Counted from the stretch's first letter, positions 18,363-28,354 are shown. The stretch is DNA of 64,000 nt from Bradyrhizobium sp. 186 (GCF_023101685.1 NZ_CP082164.1:6572001-6636000); one strand, 5' to 3'. Program-made: numbers and translations. Notes: a model not told the origin generated them from the sequence alone.

Positions 18363-18494
18363 GCCGTTTCGATGCGTACCCGAGCATGATCGGCAAGCGG
18401 TTCAGCTCACCATTTTCGTGCGAAACCGTAAAGGCACGCACGGGCGCATAGATACTTCTTACCTGAGCCCAATTGGTTCGAATGGAGGATGCAC

Positions 18495-19268
18495 GTGAGG
18501 TGTTGGTTGATCGCCCTCGGTTTTGCGCTGTTCGCGAGTGGCGGAGCGTTCGCACAGGTGACAGGGATGGCCCTCCCAACTCCGACGATGGGAGCGACCT
18601 CCCCGCTCGGTAGCACCGCAGGGGCACCGATTTCGCCGGCGGGTATTGGTCTTGGCGCGACTGAACTTCCTTCACCAGGTATCAGCCCGGCCCCTCTCGT
18701 CACCGGGAGCATCGCCACACCGTCCACCGGCACCGCATGCTCTACCCTTGGCCTCTCGCCAAGCGGAATGTACGGCTCAACTTCGACCTATGACGGCGGC
18801 GGAATGGCAATGGCGGGTTCGGCACCGGCTACTGGCGCGGCTGGCAACACAGCGGCATCGATAGATACGTCGTCGGGGATAGCGGCGACCTCATCCATGT
18901 CGATGATGTCGGGAACGACGCAAAGCGCTACCACGGGCACGCTAGATACCGCCGGCATGTCGGGCATGTGCGGCTCGGGCTCGAGCAGCATTGCCGCATC
19001 CTCGAGCCCGGCATCGACGGCGCCGACAACGCTCGGCGGCAGCCCCAGGACTGGCATCCCATTCGACTCAACGGAGATCGGCAATCTGGGTATCAGCTCT
19101 GCGACGCTGATTCCCACGCCGACCGTCCCGCTCGTGGCAGGCAGCGTCCTGACCGTACCGACGATGCCGACTGTAACCGCTCAGCCTGCAGCGTCCGGCT
19201 CGATCGCCACACCTGGCTGCTCATCCTTTGGCACATCTACATCCACGGGCCTGCCAGGCGGCTGCTGA
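18495..19268 (+). CDS. Secreted low-complexity Ser/Thr/Gly/Ala-rich protein
   Basis: A 257-residue exported protein with signal MRCWLIALGFALFASGGAFA and a mature part made almost wholly of Ser, Thr, Gly, Ala, Pro and Met. GTG 18495 is preferred over the ATG at 18489 because the ribosome site GGAGG (18484-18488) directly abuts the ATG, but stands six bases before the GTG. Four cysteines are spread through the chain (CSTLG, MCGSG, CSSFG and the terminal C), and phrases such as GSIATPxxG recur. It sits 27 bases upstream of the RND adaptor gene and may be in that operon. Function unknown; a surface or periplasmic role is possible. Confidence 0.75.
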   Translation: MRCWLIALGFALFASGGAFAQVTGMALPTPTMGATSPLGSTAGAPISPAGIGLGATELPSPGISPAPLVTGSIATPSTGTACSTLGLSPSGMYGSTSTYDGGGMAMAGSAPATGAAGNTAASIDTSSGIAATSSMSMMSGTTQSATTGTLDTAGMSGMCGSGSSSIAASSSPASTAPTTLGGSPRTGIPFDSTEIGNLGISSATLIPTPTVPLVAGSVLTVPTMPTVTAQPAASGSIATPGCSSFGTSTSTGLPGGC

Positions 19269-19295
19269 GCTTTTGCCTGTTTCGGAGCAACGTCC

Positions 19296-20480
19296 ATGAA
19301 AACGAAGATCGTCATCTCCGCCGTCGTATTGGTAGCGGTCGCCGCGAGTGCAGGCCTGCTGCACTTTACCCATCTTTTTCCCATGCAGAAGGCAGCCGCT
19401 GCACCGGCTCCGGCGCCGCCCGTTCCGATCGTTGCCGGGACTGTCGCCCAGCATGACGTTCCGATCTATCTGACCGGCGTGGGTACGGTGATTGCCTACA
19501 ACACGGATATTGTACGGGCACAGATCCAAGGGCAGATCACCAGCATCAACTTTACCGAGGGTCAGCAGGTCCATGCCGGCGATCTGCTCGCACAAATCGA
19601 TCCGCGACCCTACCAGGCCCTGATCGATCAATACGTCGCCAATCTCGAGCGCGATCAGGCGCAGCTCGTAAATGCGCGGACCAATCAGGCCCGCTACAAC
19701 CAGCTCGGCGACAAAGGCTGGGCTACGCCTCAATTAATTGAAACGCAGAATGCGCAGGTCAGCCAGCTACAGGCGGCGATCAAGGCGGACCAGGCCCTGA
19801 TCGATGCAGCAAAGGTGCAGCTCAGCTTTACGCGGCTTACATCCCCGATAAACGGCGTGGTGGGCATTCGCCAGATCGACGTTGGCAACATCATCAGCCC
19901 GTCAAATACGAACGGCCTTTGTGTCGTGACGCAGCTGGACCCGATCTCGCTGATCTTTACCCTGCCCGAGACCGTTCTTCCGCAGATCCAGCAACAGCAG
20001 CGGAAGACGAAGGCCCCCCTTTCGGTTCTGGCCTACAACCAGGACAATACGATTCGACTTGGCGAGGGAAAGCTCGGGCTGGTCAATAACGAGATCCTGC
20101 AGACCACCGGCTCGATCCAGCTCAAGGCGAACTTCGCCAACACGCAGAACAGCCTCTGGCCCGGCGAACTCGTCAATGCGCGATTGCTGCTCAACACGCG
20201 GCACAACGGCCTGACCGTTCCCGCCTCTGTCGTCCAGCAAGGACCGAACGGACCATATGCCTACGTCGTCAATTCGGACGACACGGTCTCTCTCCGCCGG
20301 ATCAAGGTTGCCGAGGTCAGCGACGGTCAGGCGCTGATTGATTCCGGTCTGAAGGCCGACGAGCAGGTCGTGGTCGACGGACAATACAAGCTGCGGCCGG
20401 GAACGCTCGTCGTCCCATTGCACGGCAAGGCCGCCGAGGAAGCCGCCGCTCAAGACGCATTACAGGCACCGATCCCATGA
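19296..20480 (+). CDS. RND efflux periplasmic adaptor (MdtA-like membrane fusion protein)
   Basis: A 394-residue HlyD-family adaptor. It has an N-terminal membrane helix (VVLVAVAASAGLLHF), the lipoyl halves (VRAQIQGQITSINFTEGQQVHAGDLLAQIDPRPYQ region and TSPINGVVGIRQIDVGNIISP region), a coiled-coil hairpin between them (about residues 105-170), then beta-barrel and membrane-proximal domains. It would link the inner-membrane pump to an outer-membrane channel. Its stop overlaps the pump gene by four bases (ATGA). No outer-membrane factor gene is adjacent, so a channel encoded elsewhere must be shared. The substrate is unknown; MdtABC-type pumps export drugs and bile salts. Confidence 0.92.
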   Translation: MKTKIVISAVVLVAVAASAGLLHFTHLFPMQKAAAAPAPAPPVPIVAGTVAQHDVPIYLTGVGTVIAYNTDIVRAQIQGQITSINFTEGQQVHAGDLLAQIDPRPYQALIDQYVANLERDQAQLVNARTNQARYNQLGDKGWATPQLIETQNAQVSQLQAAIKADQALIDAAKVQLSFTRLTSPINGVVGIRQIDVGNIISPSNTNGLCVVTQLDPISLIFTLPETVLPQIQQQQRKTKAPLSVLAYNQDNTIRLGEGKLGLVNNEILQTTGSIQLKANFANTQNSLWPGELVNARLLLNTRHNGLTVPASVVQQGPNGPYAYVVNSDDTVSLRRIKVAEVSDGQALIDSGLKADEQVVVDGQYKLRPGTLVVPLHGKAAEEAAAQDALQAPIP

Positions 20481-23400
20481 ATATCTCCGCGCCCTTCATT
20501 CGGCGACCGATCGCGACCGCGCTGCTGATGATCGGATTGTTGGCTGCCGGCCTTGTCGCGTATCCGCTGCTGCCGGTGGCCGCCCTGCCGAACGTCAACT
20601 ATCCGACACTGACGGTCACCGCCCAGATGCCCGGCGCGGACCCGCAGACGATGGCCTCATCGGTCGCCTCCCCGCTCGAGCTCCAGTTCGGGGAGATACC
20701 CGGTCTCACGCAAATGACGTCGGCAAGCGCGCTCGGCTACACCCAGATCACGCTGCAATTCGACTTGAACCGCCAGATTGACGGCGCCGTCAGCGATACG
20801 CTTTCGGCCATCAACGCGGCAAGCCCGTATCTGCCTACTGGCATGCCCTATCCGCCGACGATCCGGAAAGTCAACCCGGCCGACACGCCGATCCTCGTGC
20901 TTGGCCTCACCTCGGGCAGCCTGCCGCTCACCACAGTCGACGCGTATGCCGAGAACATCCTGCTGCAGAAGATCTCGCAGATTCAAGGCGTGGGTCTCGT
21001 CGGAATCGGCGGCCAACAGAAGGCCTCGGTTCGTGTACAGGTCGATCCACAGGCGCTGGCCGCGCGCGGAATCAATCTGGAGGATGTACGAACCGTCCTT
21101 GGCCAGGCGAATGTGGATCTGGCCAAAGGAACCCTGAACAGCCCGCGTCAGACCTATACTCTCAATACCAATGACCAGCTGTTTCACCCTGAGCAATATG
21201 CGGATCTGGTGATCGCCTACCGCAACGGATCGCCGGTCCGCGTTCGCGACATCGGCCGCGCGGTCAGCGCGGGCGAAAACGATCTGATCGCGGGCTGGTA
21301 CAACAACAACCGTGCCATCATTCTTGCCGTGCAGCGTCAGCCCGGGGCCAACGTCATCGAAACGGTGCAGCGCATCAAGGCGATGATGCCGACGCTCCAG
21401 GCGTCGATCCCTGCCGACATCAAGATCAACGTAATTTCGGACCGCACCCAAACGATCCGGGCTTCGGTTGCGGACGTGCAGTTCACGTTGCTCCTGACCA
21501 TTGCCCTCGTCGTGATGGTGATCTTCATCTTTCTTCGCAGCTTCTGGGCAACCATCATTCCAGCCGTCACCGTGCCGCTCTCGCTGATCGGCACTTTCGC
21601 GGTCCTCTATGAAATGGGATATAGCCTCGACAATCTGTCGCTGATGGCGCTTTCAATCGCGGTCGGATTCGTGGTCGACGATGCCGTCGTCGAGATCGAG
21701 AACATCACGCGGCACATCGAGGAAGGCTTGTCCCCGTACGACGCCGCGATGAAGGGATCCGGCGAGATCGGCTTCACCGTCATGGCGATCACGTTCTCGC
21801 TGATCGCCGTCTTCATTCCGCTCTTCCTGATGAGCGGCTATGTCGGACTGCTGTTCCGCGAGTTTGCAGTCACGGTGAGTGTCGCACTGGTCCTTTCCCT
21901 CGTGATCTCCCGCACCCTGACGCCGATGATGTGCGCCTACCTGCTCAAACCCGAGAGCCAGGAGCACGGCCGCCTCTATCGCTGGTCCGAGCGCGGCTTC
22001 GACCTGCTGCTCAATGCCTACGAAGCGGGCCTGAAGATTGTGCTGCGGCATCGCTTCGTCACCTTGATGGTGATGATCGGCACGATCGTGGTCACCGGAT
22101 ATCTCTACGTCATCATTCCCAAGGGATTCTTCCCTCAGCAGGACACCGGCCTGATCCTGGGTCAATCGGAAGCCGCCCAGGACATCTCGTTTCAGGCGAT
22201 GGCCGAGCGCCAGCAAGCCATGCTCGATGCGGTCGTGCGAGATCCCGCTGTGGCATCGGTAGGCTCGGCAGTCGGCGCCGGCGGCGGCACCTATACGGTC
22301 AACGATGGCCGCGTGTTCATCCAGCTCAAGCCGGCGGACCAGCGCGATCCGATCGACAGGGTGATCGCACGACTTCGTACCAATCTTTCGAAGATCCAGG
22401 GCATCACCCTCTACATGCAGCCCGCACAGGACATCACCGTCGGCGCGCGGCTGAACAAGACCCAGTTCCAATACACCATGAACGACGCCGATCCGGGCGA
22501 ACTGAGCCATTGGGCCGGTCTGTTTCTCGACAAGATCAAGACGCTGCCCACGGTCGCTGACGTGACCACCGACCAGCTCAATGCCGGGCCGCTGCTCGAC
22601 ATCACGATCAAGCGCGAGGTCGCCTCGTCCTATGGCATCCTGCCGTACACGATCGACAACACGCTCGACGACGCATTCGGACAGCGGATCGTCTCGACGA
22701 TGTACACCCCCCTGCAACAGTATCACGTGATCATGGAGGTCAACCCGAAATACCAGTATGGGCCCGAGGCGCTCAACAACATCTACGTCAAATCATCCAG
22801 CGGCCAGCAGGTGCCGCTATCGACGCTGGTCGATTCGGTGGTGAAGGTCTCGCCGCTCGTCGTGAACCACCAGGGGCAATTCCCCTCCGTGACGATCTCG
22901 TTCAACTTGGCACCCGGTGCAGCAATCGGCGATGCGGTGAACGGCATACAATCCATTGAAAAGGAGCTGCATCCGCCGCTGTCGCTGCAGACCAGTTTCC
23001 AAGGCAATGCCCAGGCTTTCGGTGCCTCGCTGAAGAGCACCCCGATCCTGATCGCAGCGTCGCTGTTCGTGATCTATCTCATCCTTGGCGTGCTCTATGA
23101 AAGCACCATCCATCCCATCACGATCATCTCGACACTGCCCTCGGCGGGTGTCGGTGCACTGCTGCTTCTGATGGCTGCTCATTACGACCTGAGCGTGATC
23201 GCGGTGGTTGGGATCATTCTGCTCATCGGTATCGTCAAGAAGAATGGCATCATGCTCGTCGACTTCGCCATTCAGGCCGAACAGACCGACGGTCTTACAC
23301 CAGAGCAATCGATCTACCAGGCCTGCATCAAGCGCTTTCGTCCCATCCTCATGACGACGATGGCAGCGCTGCTTGGCGCCGTGCCGATGATGGTCGGCAC

Positions 23401-23590
23401 CGGTGTCGGATCGGAGATCCGTCAGCCATTGGGCTACGCGATCGTCGGTGGCCTCGCATTGTCGCAGGTGCTCACGCTCTACACCACGCCAGTCGTCTAC
23501 CTCTACCTCGATCGGTTACAGAATTGGCTGTTCGGTGCCCGACGGCATCAAACGGCGTCACGCGACGTCCATCCGGCGCCTGCCGAATGA
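20477..23590 (+). CDS. RND efflux permease, MdtB/MdtC-like (HAE-1 type)
   Basis: A 1037-residue inner-membrane drug/proton antiporter of the RND superfamily. It starts with MNISAPFIRRPIATALLMIG, typical of MdtB/C. Twelve membrane segments flank two large periplasmic loops. The proton-relay residues are present: the Asp pair in AVGFVVDDAVVEIENI and the lysine in GIVKKNGIMLVDFA. The MdtB/C-like phrase PGLTQMTSASALGYTQITLQFDLNR (only its first half quoted in families) occupies the porter domain. Only one permease gene is present, whereas the MdtABC system has two. It is co-translated with its adaptor. Confidence 0.94.
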   Translation: MNISAPFIRRPIATALLMIGLLAAGLVAYPLLPVAALPNVNYPTLTVTAQMPGADPQTMASSVASPLELQFGEIPGLTQMTSASALGYTQITLQFDLNRQIDGAVSDTLSAINAASPYLPTGMPYPPTIRKVNPADTPILVLGLTSGSLPLTTVDAYAENILLQKISQIQGVGLVGIGGQQKASVRVQVDPQALAARGINLEDVRTVLGQANVDLAKGTLNSPRQTYTLNTNDQLFHPEQYADLVIAYRNGSPVRVRDIGRAVSAGENDLIAGWYNNNRAIILAVQRQPGANVIETVQRIKAMMPTLQASIPADIKINVISDRTQTIRASVADVQFTLLLTIALVVMVIFIFLRSFWATIIPAVTVPLSLIGTFAVLYEMGYSLDNLSLMALSIAVGFVVDDAVVEIENITRHIEEGLSPYDAAMKGSGEIGFTVMAITFSLIAVFIPLFLMSGYVGLLFREFAVTVSVALVLSLVISRTLTPMMCAYLLKPESQEHGRLYRWSERGFDLLLNAYEAGLKIVLRHRFVTLMVMIGTIVVTGYLYVIIPKGFFPQQDTGLILGQSEAAQDISFQAMAERQQAMLDAVVRDPAVASVGSAVGAGGGTYTVNDGRVFIQLKPADQRDPIDRVIARLRTNLSKIQGITLYMQPAQDITVGARLNKTQFQYTMNDADPGELSHWAGLFLDKIKTLPTVADVTTDQLNAGPLLDITIKREVASSYGILPYTIDNTLDDAFGQRIVSTMYTPLQQYHVIMEVNPKYQYGPEALNNIYVKSSSGQQVPLSTLVDSVVKVSPLVVNHQGQFPSVTISFNLAPGAAIGDAVNGIQSIEKELHPPLSLQTSFQGNAQAFGASLKSTPILIAASLFVIYLILGVLYESTIHPITIISTLPSAGVGALLLLMAAHYDLSVIAVVGIILLIGIVKKNGIMLVDFAIQAEQTDGLTPEQSIYQACIKRFRPILMTTMAALLGAVPMMVGTGVGSEIRQPLGYAIVGGLALSQVLTLYTTPVVYLYLDRLQNWLFGARRHQTASRDVHPAPAE

Positions 23591-24437
23591 GCGAGGGCAG
23601 CGTTGACGTTCGACATTTGAAGCCGGTGAAGCGGTCCGCTTCATCGCATCCGCGACCGCGCCGCTATCACTTCCCAGGATTTATTGGCTGACGGTGGTTC
23701 TCGTCAGCGTCGTCGGTACGCAGATCACCACGCCCGTGTTAATCCTCATAGATACCGCACCCTGGGATACCGTCCTTCCCGTCGCGCATGGCTAGAGCCG
23801 CGAGGGGGGCATCCAGCAAGTCTACCTCCAAGCACCGGTGATATTGCTACTGTCGCGAAGACTAGCGCGTTTAGATAGTCCCGACGTTCTCGGGACGACC
23901 GGCGGGCTACCCGCAACAGGTCCCGAAGAATCTTGCTCCCACGCACGTGGCACTCACGAGTGTGGAACTTCGTGTGACCACAAATACATGTGACAACAAA
24001 GATGTTGGCATCCCGCAAAAATTGACCTTCGCGCGAGCGAAAGCTCGTAGTTCGCGCCAAGCTCTTCGAGCAGCGTGTGATGCGCTGCGTTGGCATTCGC
24101 CGGGAAATAATGAAGCTGATACATCGAAGCTTCCTGGTCGTGTCGTACCGAAGCCGCGCACCGAATTTCGCGTGGTGGGCCGTGGATGTGTGGCGAGTTT
24201 GCGCTCCATCCCTGGGCAGCGTCAGCTGAATAACTTCAGCTTCCGGAGATTGGCGCAAAACCGCAGCAATTTCAGCAAGCGAACCAAAGTTATTGCAAAG
24301 CGGATGCATACATTTCAATTCACGCCCGGTTGTTGCAACCGCAATCCTGTGAGACGACGCTGCGAAAGCATGAGCAGCGCTGCCGCGGAGCGGTCGCGCT
24401 GCCGGGATGTTAATGTCTCGCAACACAGGAGCAATCC
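23591..24437. other. Decayed intergenic region with gene fragments
   Basis: No intact gene can be seen in these 847 bases. The first part carries fragments that match the locus at 40.7-41.2 kb (listed separately). A seven-base-pair hairpin GTCCCGA/TCGGGAC lies at 23878-23896. Upstream of catalase is an inverted repeat CGGTTG-TTG-CAACCG (24327-24341), 97 bases before the start, a weak candidate operator. The longer reading frames here on both strands show no family similarity. Confidence 0.6.
23671..23792 (+). repeat. Two fragments duplicated from the 40.7-41.2 kb locus
   Basis: Bases 23671-23729 match 41140-41198, inside the first four-repeat membrane protein gene, at 57 of 59 positions. Bases 23744-23792 match 40681-40730, which covers the start region of the second response regulator, with 22 identical bases (23756-23777 equal 40694-40715) and few differences around them. 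Both matches are in the same orientation, but their order is reversed relative to the intact locus. The reading frame of the membrane-protein fragment is kept, with one W-to-R change. Confidence 0.85.
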
Positions 24438-25901
24438 GTGGCCAAACGCCCTACACTCACCACCGACAGCGGCATGCCAGTTTCCGACAACCAGAACAGC
24501 ATCACGGCGGGGCCACGCGGCCCGGTGCTGATGCAGGACTTCGTTCTATTCGAGAAGCTTGCCCACCAGAACCGTGAGCGCATTCCCGAACGCGGCCAGC
24601 ACGCCAAGGGCTCGGGTGCCTATGGCACGCTGACCATCAATCACGACATCTCGAAATACACCAAGGCCAAGGTGTTGCAGAAGGGCGCAAAAACCGAAGC
24701 TTTCCAGCGCTTCTCGACGGTGGCGGGCGAGCGTGGTGCCGCGGACGCAGAGCGTGACGTGCGCGGCTTCGCACTGCGCTTCTATACCGAGGAAGGCAAT
24801 TGGGACATGGTCGGCAACAATACGCCAATATTCTTCGTGCGCGACGCGCTGAAGTTCCCAGACTTCATCCACACGCAGAAGCGGCACCCGAGGACCAACA
24901 TGCGCTCGCCGACCGCGATGTGGGATTTCTGGTCGCTGTCGCCGGAGAGCCTGCACCAAGTGACCATCCTCATGTCGGATCGCGGCCTGCCGCAGAGTTA
25001 TCGCAATATCGACGGCTTCGGCTCGCATACCTACTCGTTCATCAATGCCAAGAACGAACGCCACTGGGTCAAATTCCACTTCAAGACCATGCAGGGCATC
25101 AAGAACTGGACGAACGCCGAAGCCGCCGAGAAGGTCGCTTATGATCGCGAGACCCATCAGCGTGACCTGTTCGAATCGATCGAAAGGGGCGATTTCCCGA
25201 AGTGGAAGTTCTCCATCCAGATCATGCCGGAGAGCGATGTCGACAAGCACTGGTACAACCCGTTCGACCTTACCAAAGTCTGGCCGCACAAGGATTACCC
25301 GCTGATCGAAGTCGGCATCCTCGAGCTGAACCGCAATCCGCAGAATTATTTCGCAGAAGTCGAACAGGCCGCGCTTTCGCCCGCCAATATCGTTCCCGGC
25401 ATCGGCCACTCGCCGGACAAGATGCTGCAGGCGCGCATTTTCTCCTATGCCGACGCGCACCGCTATCGCGTCGGCGTCAATGCGGATCAGCTTCCCGTCA
25501 ACAGGCCGCGCTGCCCCGTCCACACCTACAACGTCGATGGCGCCATGCGGCTCGCAGGCAATCCGAATCCTGATGCCTATTACGAGCCAAACTCGTTCAG
25601 CGGCCCGGTGCAGGACGAGCGCTTCCGCGAGCCGCCGCTGAAAATTTCCGGCGATGCCGACCGCTACAATCACCGCGACGGCAACGACGACTATCGTCAG
25701 CCCGGCGACCTGTTCCGGCTCATGACGGCCGCCCAGAAGGAGCAACTCTTCCAAAATTACAAGGCGGCGATGCAAGGCGTTCCGGTCGAGATCGTCAAGC
25801 GGCAGATCGCCCACTGCTACGGGGCCGATCCCGAATACGGCGCCGGCGTCGCGAAGGCGATGGGCATCGATTTCAAATCGCAGACGATCGCAGCGGAGTA
25901 G
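24438..25901 (+). CDS. katA: Monofunctional haem catalase
   Basis: A 487-residue small-subunit catalase that splits hydrogen peroxide into water and oxygen. It shows the catalytic histidine segment [16 protein letters not shown], the distal asparagine in [15 protein letters not shown], and the proximal haem tyrosine in [14 protein letters not shown]. The length fits the clade without the extra C-terminal flavodoxin-like domain. The start is GTG with AGGAG about 8 bases upstream. A single-gene unit is likely: the aquaporin follows after 119 bases, with a GC-rich hairpin between. The symbol is assigned by similarity class only. Confidence 0.95.
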   Translation: MAKRPTLTTDSGMPVSDNQNSITAGPRGPVLMQDFVLFEKLAHQNRERIPERGQHAKGSGAYGTLTINHDISKYTKAKVLQKGAKTEAFQRFSTVAGERGAADAERDVRGFALRFYTEEGNWDMVGNNTPIFFVRDALKFPDFIHTQKRHPRTNMRSPTAMWDFWSLSPESLHQVTILMSDRGLPQSYRNIDGFGSHTYSFINAKNERHWVKFHFKTMQGIKNWTNAEAAEKVAYDRETHQRDLFESIERGDFPKWKFSIQIMPESDVDKHWYNPFDLTKVWPHKDYPLIEVGILELNRNPQNYFAEVEQAALSPANIVPGIGHSPDKMLQARIFSYADAHRYRVGVNADQLPVNRPRCPVHTYNVDGAMRLAGNPNPDAYYEPNSFSGPVQDERFREPPLKISGDADRYNHRDGNDDYRQPGDLFRLMTAAQKEQLFQNYKAAMQGVPVEIVKRQIAHCYGADPEYGAGVAKAMGIDFKSQTIAAE

Positions 25902-25968
25902 GTCGCTTGCTTCGCCTGCCGGCGGCGCTCCCCGTGCCGTCGGCCATCCCCAAAGCCAACGGATCGTT

Positions 25969-25994
25969 CCCGGCGCAAACCTGATCGCGCCGGG
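25969..25994 (+). terminator. GC-rich hairpin between catalase and aquaporin genes
   Basis: CCCGGCGC (25969-25976) and GCGCCGGG (25987-25994) form a perfect eight-base-pair stem with a ten-base loop. There is no T-run, and it lies 26 bases before the aquaporin start, so it may be a leader structure as well as a 3' end. Confidence 0.45.
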
Positions 25995-26020
25995 CGGTCA
26001 ACCTCACTCTGGAGTCAACA

Positions 26021-26758
26021 ATGTCCAACCGGATTGCACCAAAACTCCTGGCGGAGTTCATCGGTACCTTCGCGCTAATATTCATCGGCGCCGGCGCCGG
26101 GGCTGTGGTCGGCGATGGTGTCGGCCTGCCCGGTCTCGCCGCGATTGCCTCCGCTCACGGTTTAACCGTCATGGTCTTCGCCTTCGCCTACGGCTCCGTG
26201 TCGGGCGGCCATTTTAACCCCTCCGTCACTGTGGGTGTGCTCGCCGCCGGCGCCATGCGTGTCGGCGAGGCGGCTGGTTATATCGTCAGTCAGCTCGTTG
26301 GCGGTATCGTCGGCGCGCTCTTGTTGCGGACCGTCTTGGGCGGTGCGGAGACCGGCCTTGGTACGCCCGCGCTCGCGCACAACGTCGCTTTGGGTGCCAC
26401 GACCCTCACGGTCACCGCCTGGGCCGGCTTCGTGATCGAGGCCGTCCTCGCCTTTTTCCTGGTCACTGTCGTGCTCAGCACCGCGGTGGCGGGCCGCGCC
26501 GGCATCCTCGCGCCGCTGGCGATCGGTATGACCCTGACCCTCAACATCATCATGGGTGGGGCGCTCACGGGCGCCGCCTTCAACCCGGCGCGGGCGCTTG
26601 GCCCGATGGTCGCGACCGGCAATTTCAACGATGCCTGGCTGTACCTGACAGCCCCGATCGTCGGCGCCATCGTCGCTGCTATTCTGCACACGGGCCTCGC
26701 CCGGCTCGTCCAGGAACGGATGCCGTCGGCCAGCGCCGCCCGGACGCCCGCCGAATGA
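26021..26758 (+). CDS. MIP-family aquaporin / glycerol-facilitator-like channel
   Basis: A 245-residue six-helix channel with both half-helix motifs: SGGHFNPSVTVG (NPS in place of the first NPA) and AAFNPARALGP (NPA). The N-terminus AEFIGTFALIFIGAGA is typical of bacterial aquaporins. The chain is short, lacking the glycerol-facilitator insertions, which favours water or small neutral solutes such as hydrogen peroxide. Being next to catalase makes peroxide conduction a tempting idea, but this is inference. TGGAG lies 7 bases before the ATG. Confidence 0.92.
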   Translation: MSNRIAPKLLAEFIGTFALIFIGAGAGAVVGDGVGLPGLAAIASAHGLTVMVFAFAYGSVSGGHFNPSVTVGVLAAGAMRVGEAAGYIVSQLVGGIVGALLLRTVLGGAETGLGTPALAHNVALGATTLTVTAWAGFVIEAVLAFFLVTVVLSTAVAGRAGILAPLAIGMTLTLNIIMGGALTGAAFNPARALGPMVATGNFNDAWLYLTAPIVGAIVAAILHTGLARLVQERMPSASAARTPAE

Positions 26759-26931
26759 GTCTCGTTTCGAGACGCGTGTTTCGAAGATCAGAGGAAATCG
26801 CGCCTGCTGCCGATCGGCAGCAGGCAGATCGCTACGTCCTTCGACGATGTCGTTCGCGAGCCGCGTCGCGCGCCACAAAGGGCGGCCCAGTCGGTGTGCC
26901 CTATCGCGCGGCGTCCGCAACCCCGACCGCT

Positions 26932-27906
26932 TTAATCGAGACGGCGACGGTAATAGCTCGGAGTTTCGCCGGTCAGCCTATGAAATGCGCTGGTGAATGT
27001 GCTGGTATCGCTGAAGCCGACCTCAAGTGCAATCGCCGTGACCGACCGTTCGCGATTCGCCAATAGCTGCTTGGCCCGTTCGATTCGGCGGGTCGCGTGA
27101 TATCGGTGCGGCGGCAGGCCGAAAGAACGTTTGAACGAGCGGGAGAAATGATATGGACTGAGTCGCGCCAGCTCGGCCAGCGTCACGAGCGGAATATCGT
27201 CGGCGACATGCTCCTCGACATAGGCGGCCACCCGCTTCTGTTGCCAGGAAGCAAGGCCGCCACGACTGACCGGCTCGTGGAGTTCCGTGTCACCGTTGAT
27301 GCGAACCAGCTCATGCGTCAGCACAATGCCGAGCGCTTCGGTGTATTGCCGATGCACCGTGTCCGCGTTCTCGATCACCGACTTGAGCTTGAGAGCGGTT
27401 TGCCAAAGATCGCGATCGTAAAAGAACAGGCGCGGCTTGAATTCGATCTCCTCAAACCGCAGCGCGGGATCGGCGAGAGGCCCGCGCGGATCGATATAGA
27501 AGTAGGTCGTGTGCGCCAATGCGCGCGGTCTCTGCCATCCGCGGAAGTCGTGCCCGGCGGGAACGAAAGTCAGCTTGTGCGTGAAATCGCGCAAGGTCGA
27601 CCGCGGCAGGCCTTCAACAAAGGACTCCCCATCGTAGCGCTCGGCGACCTCTGCCGCAATGAGCAGGTGCCACGGAGCCCGGAATCCATACTCAAACGGC
27701 GTGTGCCGCATGATCTCGACCGTCTCCCCGCGAAAGCCCGACCAGGTCGTGGAATGGCGCTTGGCGATCTCAGGCGGGGAGATATTGACGAGCGAACGAG
27801 ATTCCAAATTCGGTTGCGGCCATCCCAGCGGGTGCTCGGCGATCGGACGTCGGAGAGGTGGAGGGGCAGCGGGTTGATTCAAGGTCGATTCGGTGGAGCT
27901 GGCCAT
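26932..27906 (-). CDS. AraC-family transcriptional regulator
   Basis: A 324-residue regulator with an N-terminal sensing part (about residues 50-200, with HTPFEYGFRAPWHLLIAAEVAERYDGES-type text) and a C-terminal AraC DNA-binding domain (about 222-324) containing LAELARLSPYHFSRSFKRSF and the second helix-turn-helix AIALEVGFSDTSTFTSAFHR, then LTGETPSYYRRR. It is divergent from the formaldehyde dehydrogenase gene with about 450 bases between them. That region carries direct repeats suitable for an AraC-type protein. Control of fdhA is an inference from position. Confidence 0.92.
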   Translation of the reverse strand: MASSTESTLNQPAAPPPLRRPIAEHPLGWPQPNLESRSLVNISPPEIAKRHSTTWSGFRGETVEIMRHTPFEYGFRAPWHLLIAAEVAERYDGESFVEGLPRSTLRDFTHKLTFVPAGHDFRGWQRPRALAHTTYFYIDPRGPLADPALRFEEIEFKPRLFFYDRDLWQTALKLKSVIENADTVHRQYTEALGIVLTHELVRINGDTELHEPVSRGGLASWQQKRVAAYVEEHVADDIPLVTLAELARLSPYHFSRSFKRSFGLPPHRYHATRRIERAKQLLANRERSVTAIALEVGFSDTSTFTSAFHRLTGETPSYYRRRLD

Positions 27907-28149
27907 TATTCGATCTCACTCGCTTTGGTACCCGTCCAACCCCAGACGTTATTAGTAGGGATTAGTAGTCCGGTCGCGACGATGAACAAGATGTGGAGTC
28001 GGCCCCGCTCACGCCGAGTTGAGGCTCGACCGTCACGATCGATTGAGTTTCGCGTGTTTCGCCCGCAATTTTCGGAGGAAGCCGCGGAAATGTCGCCGCG
28101 CGCGAATTGCCACAAGACAAGGCTCGAGACCTTGGCGTGATGCGATGGA

Positions 28150-28217
28150 GAATTAACGCAAGACCGAAGCGCGATGCCGCACAGAATTAGCGCAAGATTG
28201 GGGCAATCGCAGCAAGA
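28150..28217 (+). promoter_or_regulatory. Direct repeats upstream of formaldehyde dehydrogenase
   Basis: GAATTAACGCAAGA (28150-28163) and GAATTAGCGCAAGA (28184-28197) differ at one base and are 34 bases apart, about three helical turns. A weaker third copy, CAATCGCAGCAAGA, is at 28204-28217. AraC-type regulators usually bind direct repeats, so these are candidate sites for the divergent regulator. The remaining bases of this 448-base intergenic region (27907-28354) show no gene. Confidence 0.55.
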
Positions 28218-28354
28218 CGGCCAAAGTCGTCTTCAAGATCGTCCATACTTCCAGAGCGATTGGGACTATCTGCGCGTTCCGATAGCGCCTGCTCCCAGCA
28301 AAGAGACCGATCGCGTCGACATGACGCGCAGCGTGAGACCAAAGGAGATTGCAG

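Noticed and set aside
24327..24341. CGGTTG-TTG-CAACCG dyad as a catalase operator
   Set aside because: The arms are only six bases and lie 97 bases before the start, with no regulator gene nearby; it is mentioned under the intergenic entry but not claimed.
24580..24630. Catalase active-site segment reading RGQHAKG instead of the common RVVHAKG
   Set aside because: The family pattern allows variation at the two residues before the catalytic histidine, and all catalytic and haem-binding residues are present.
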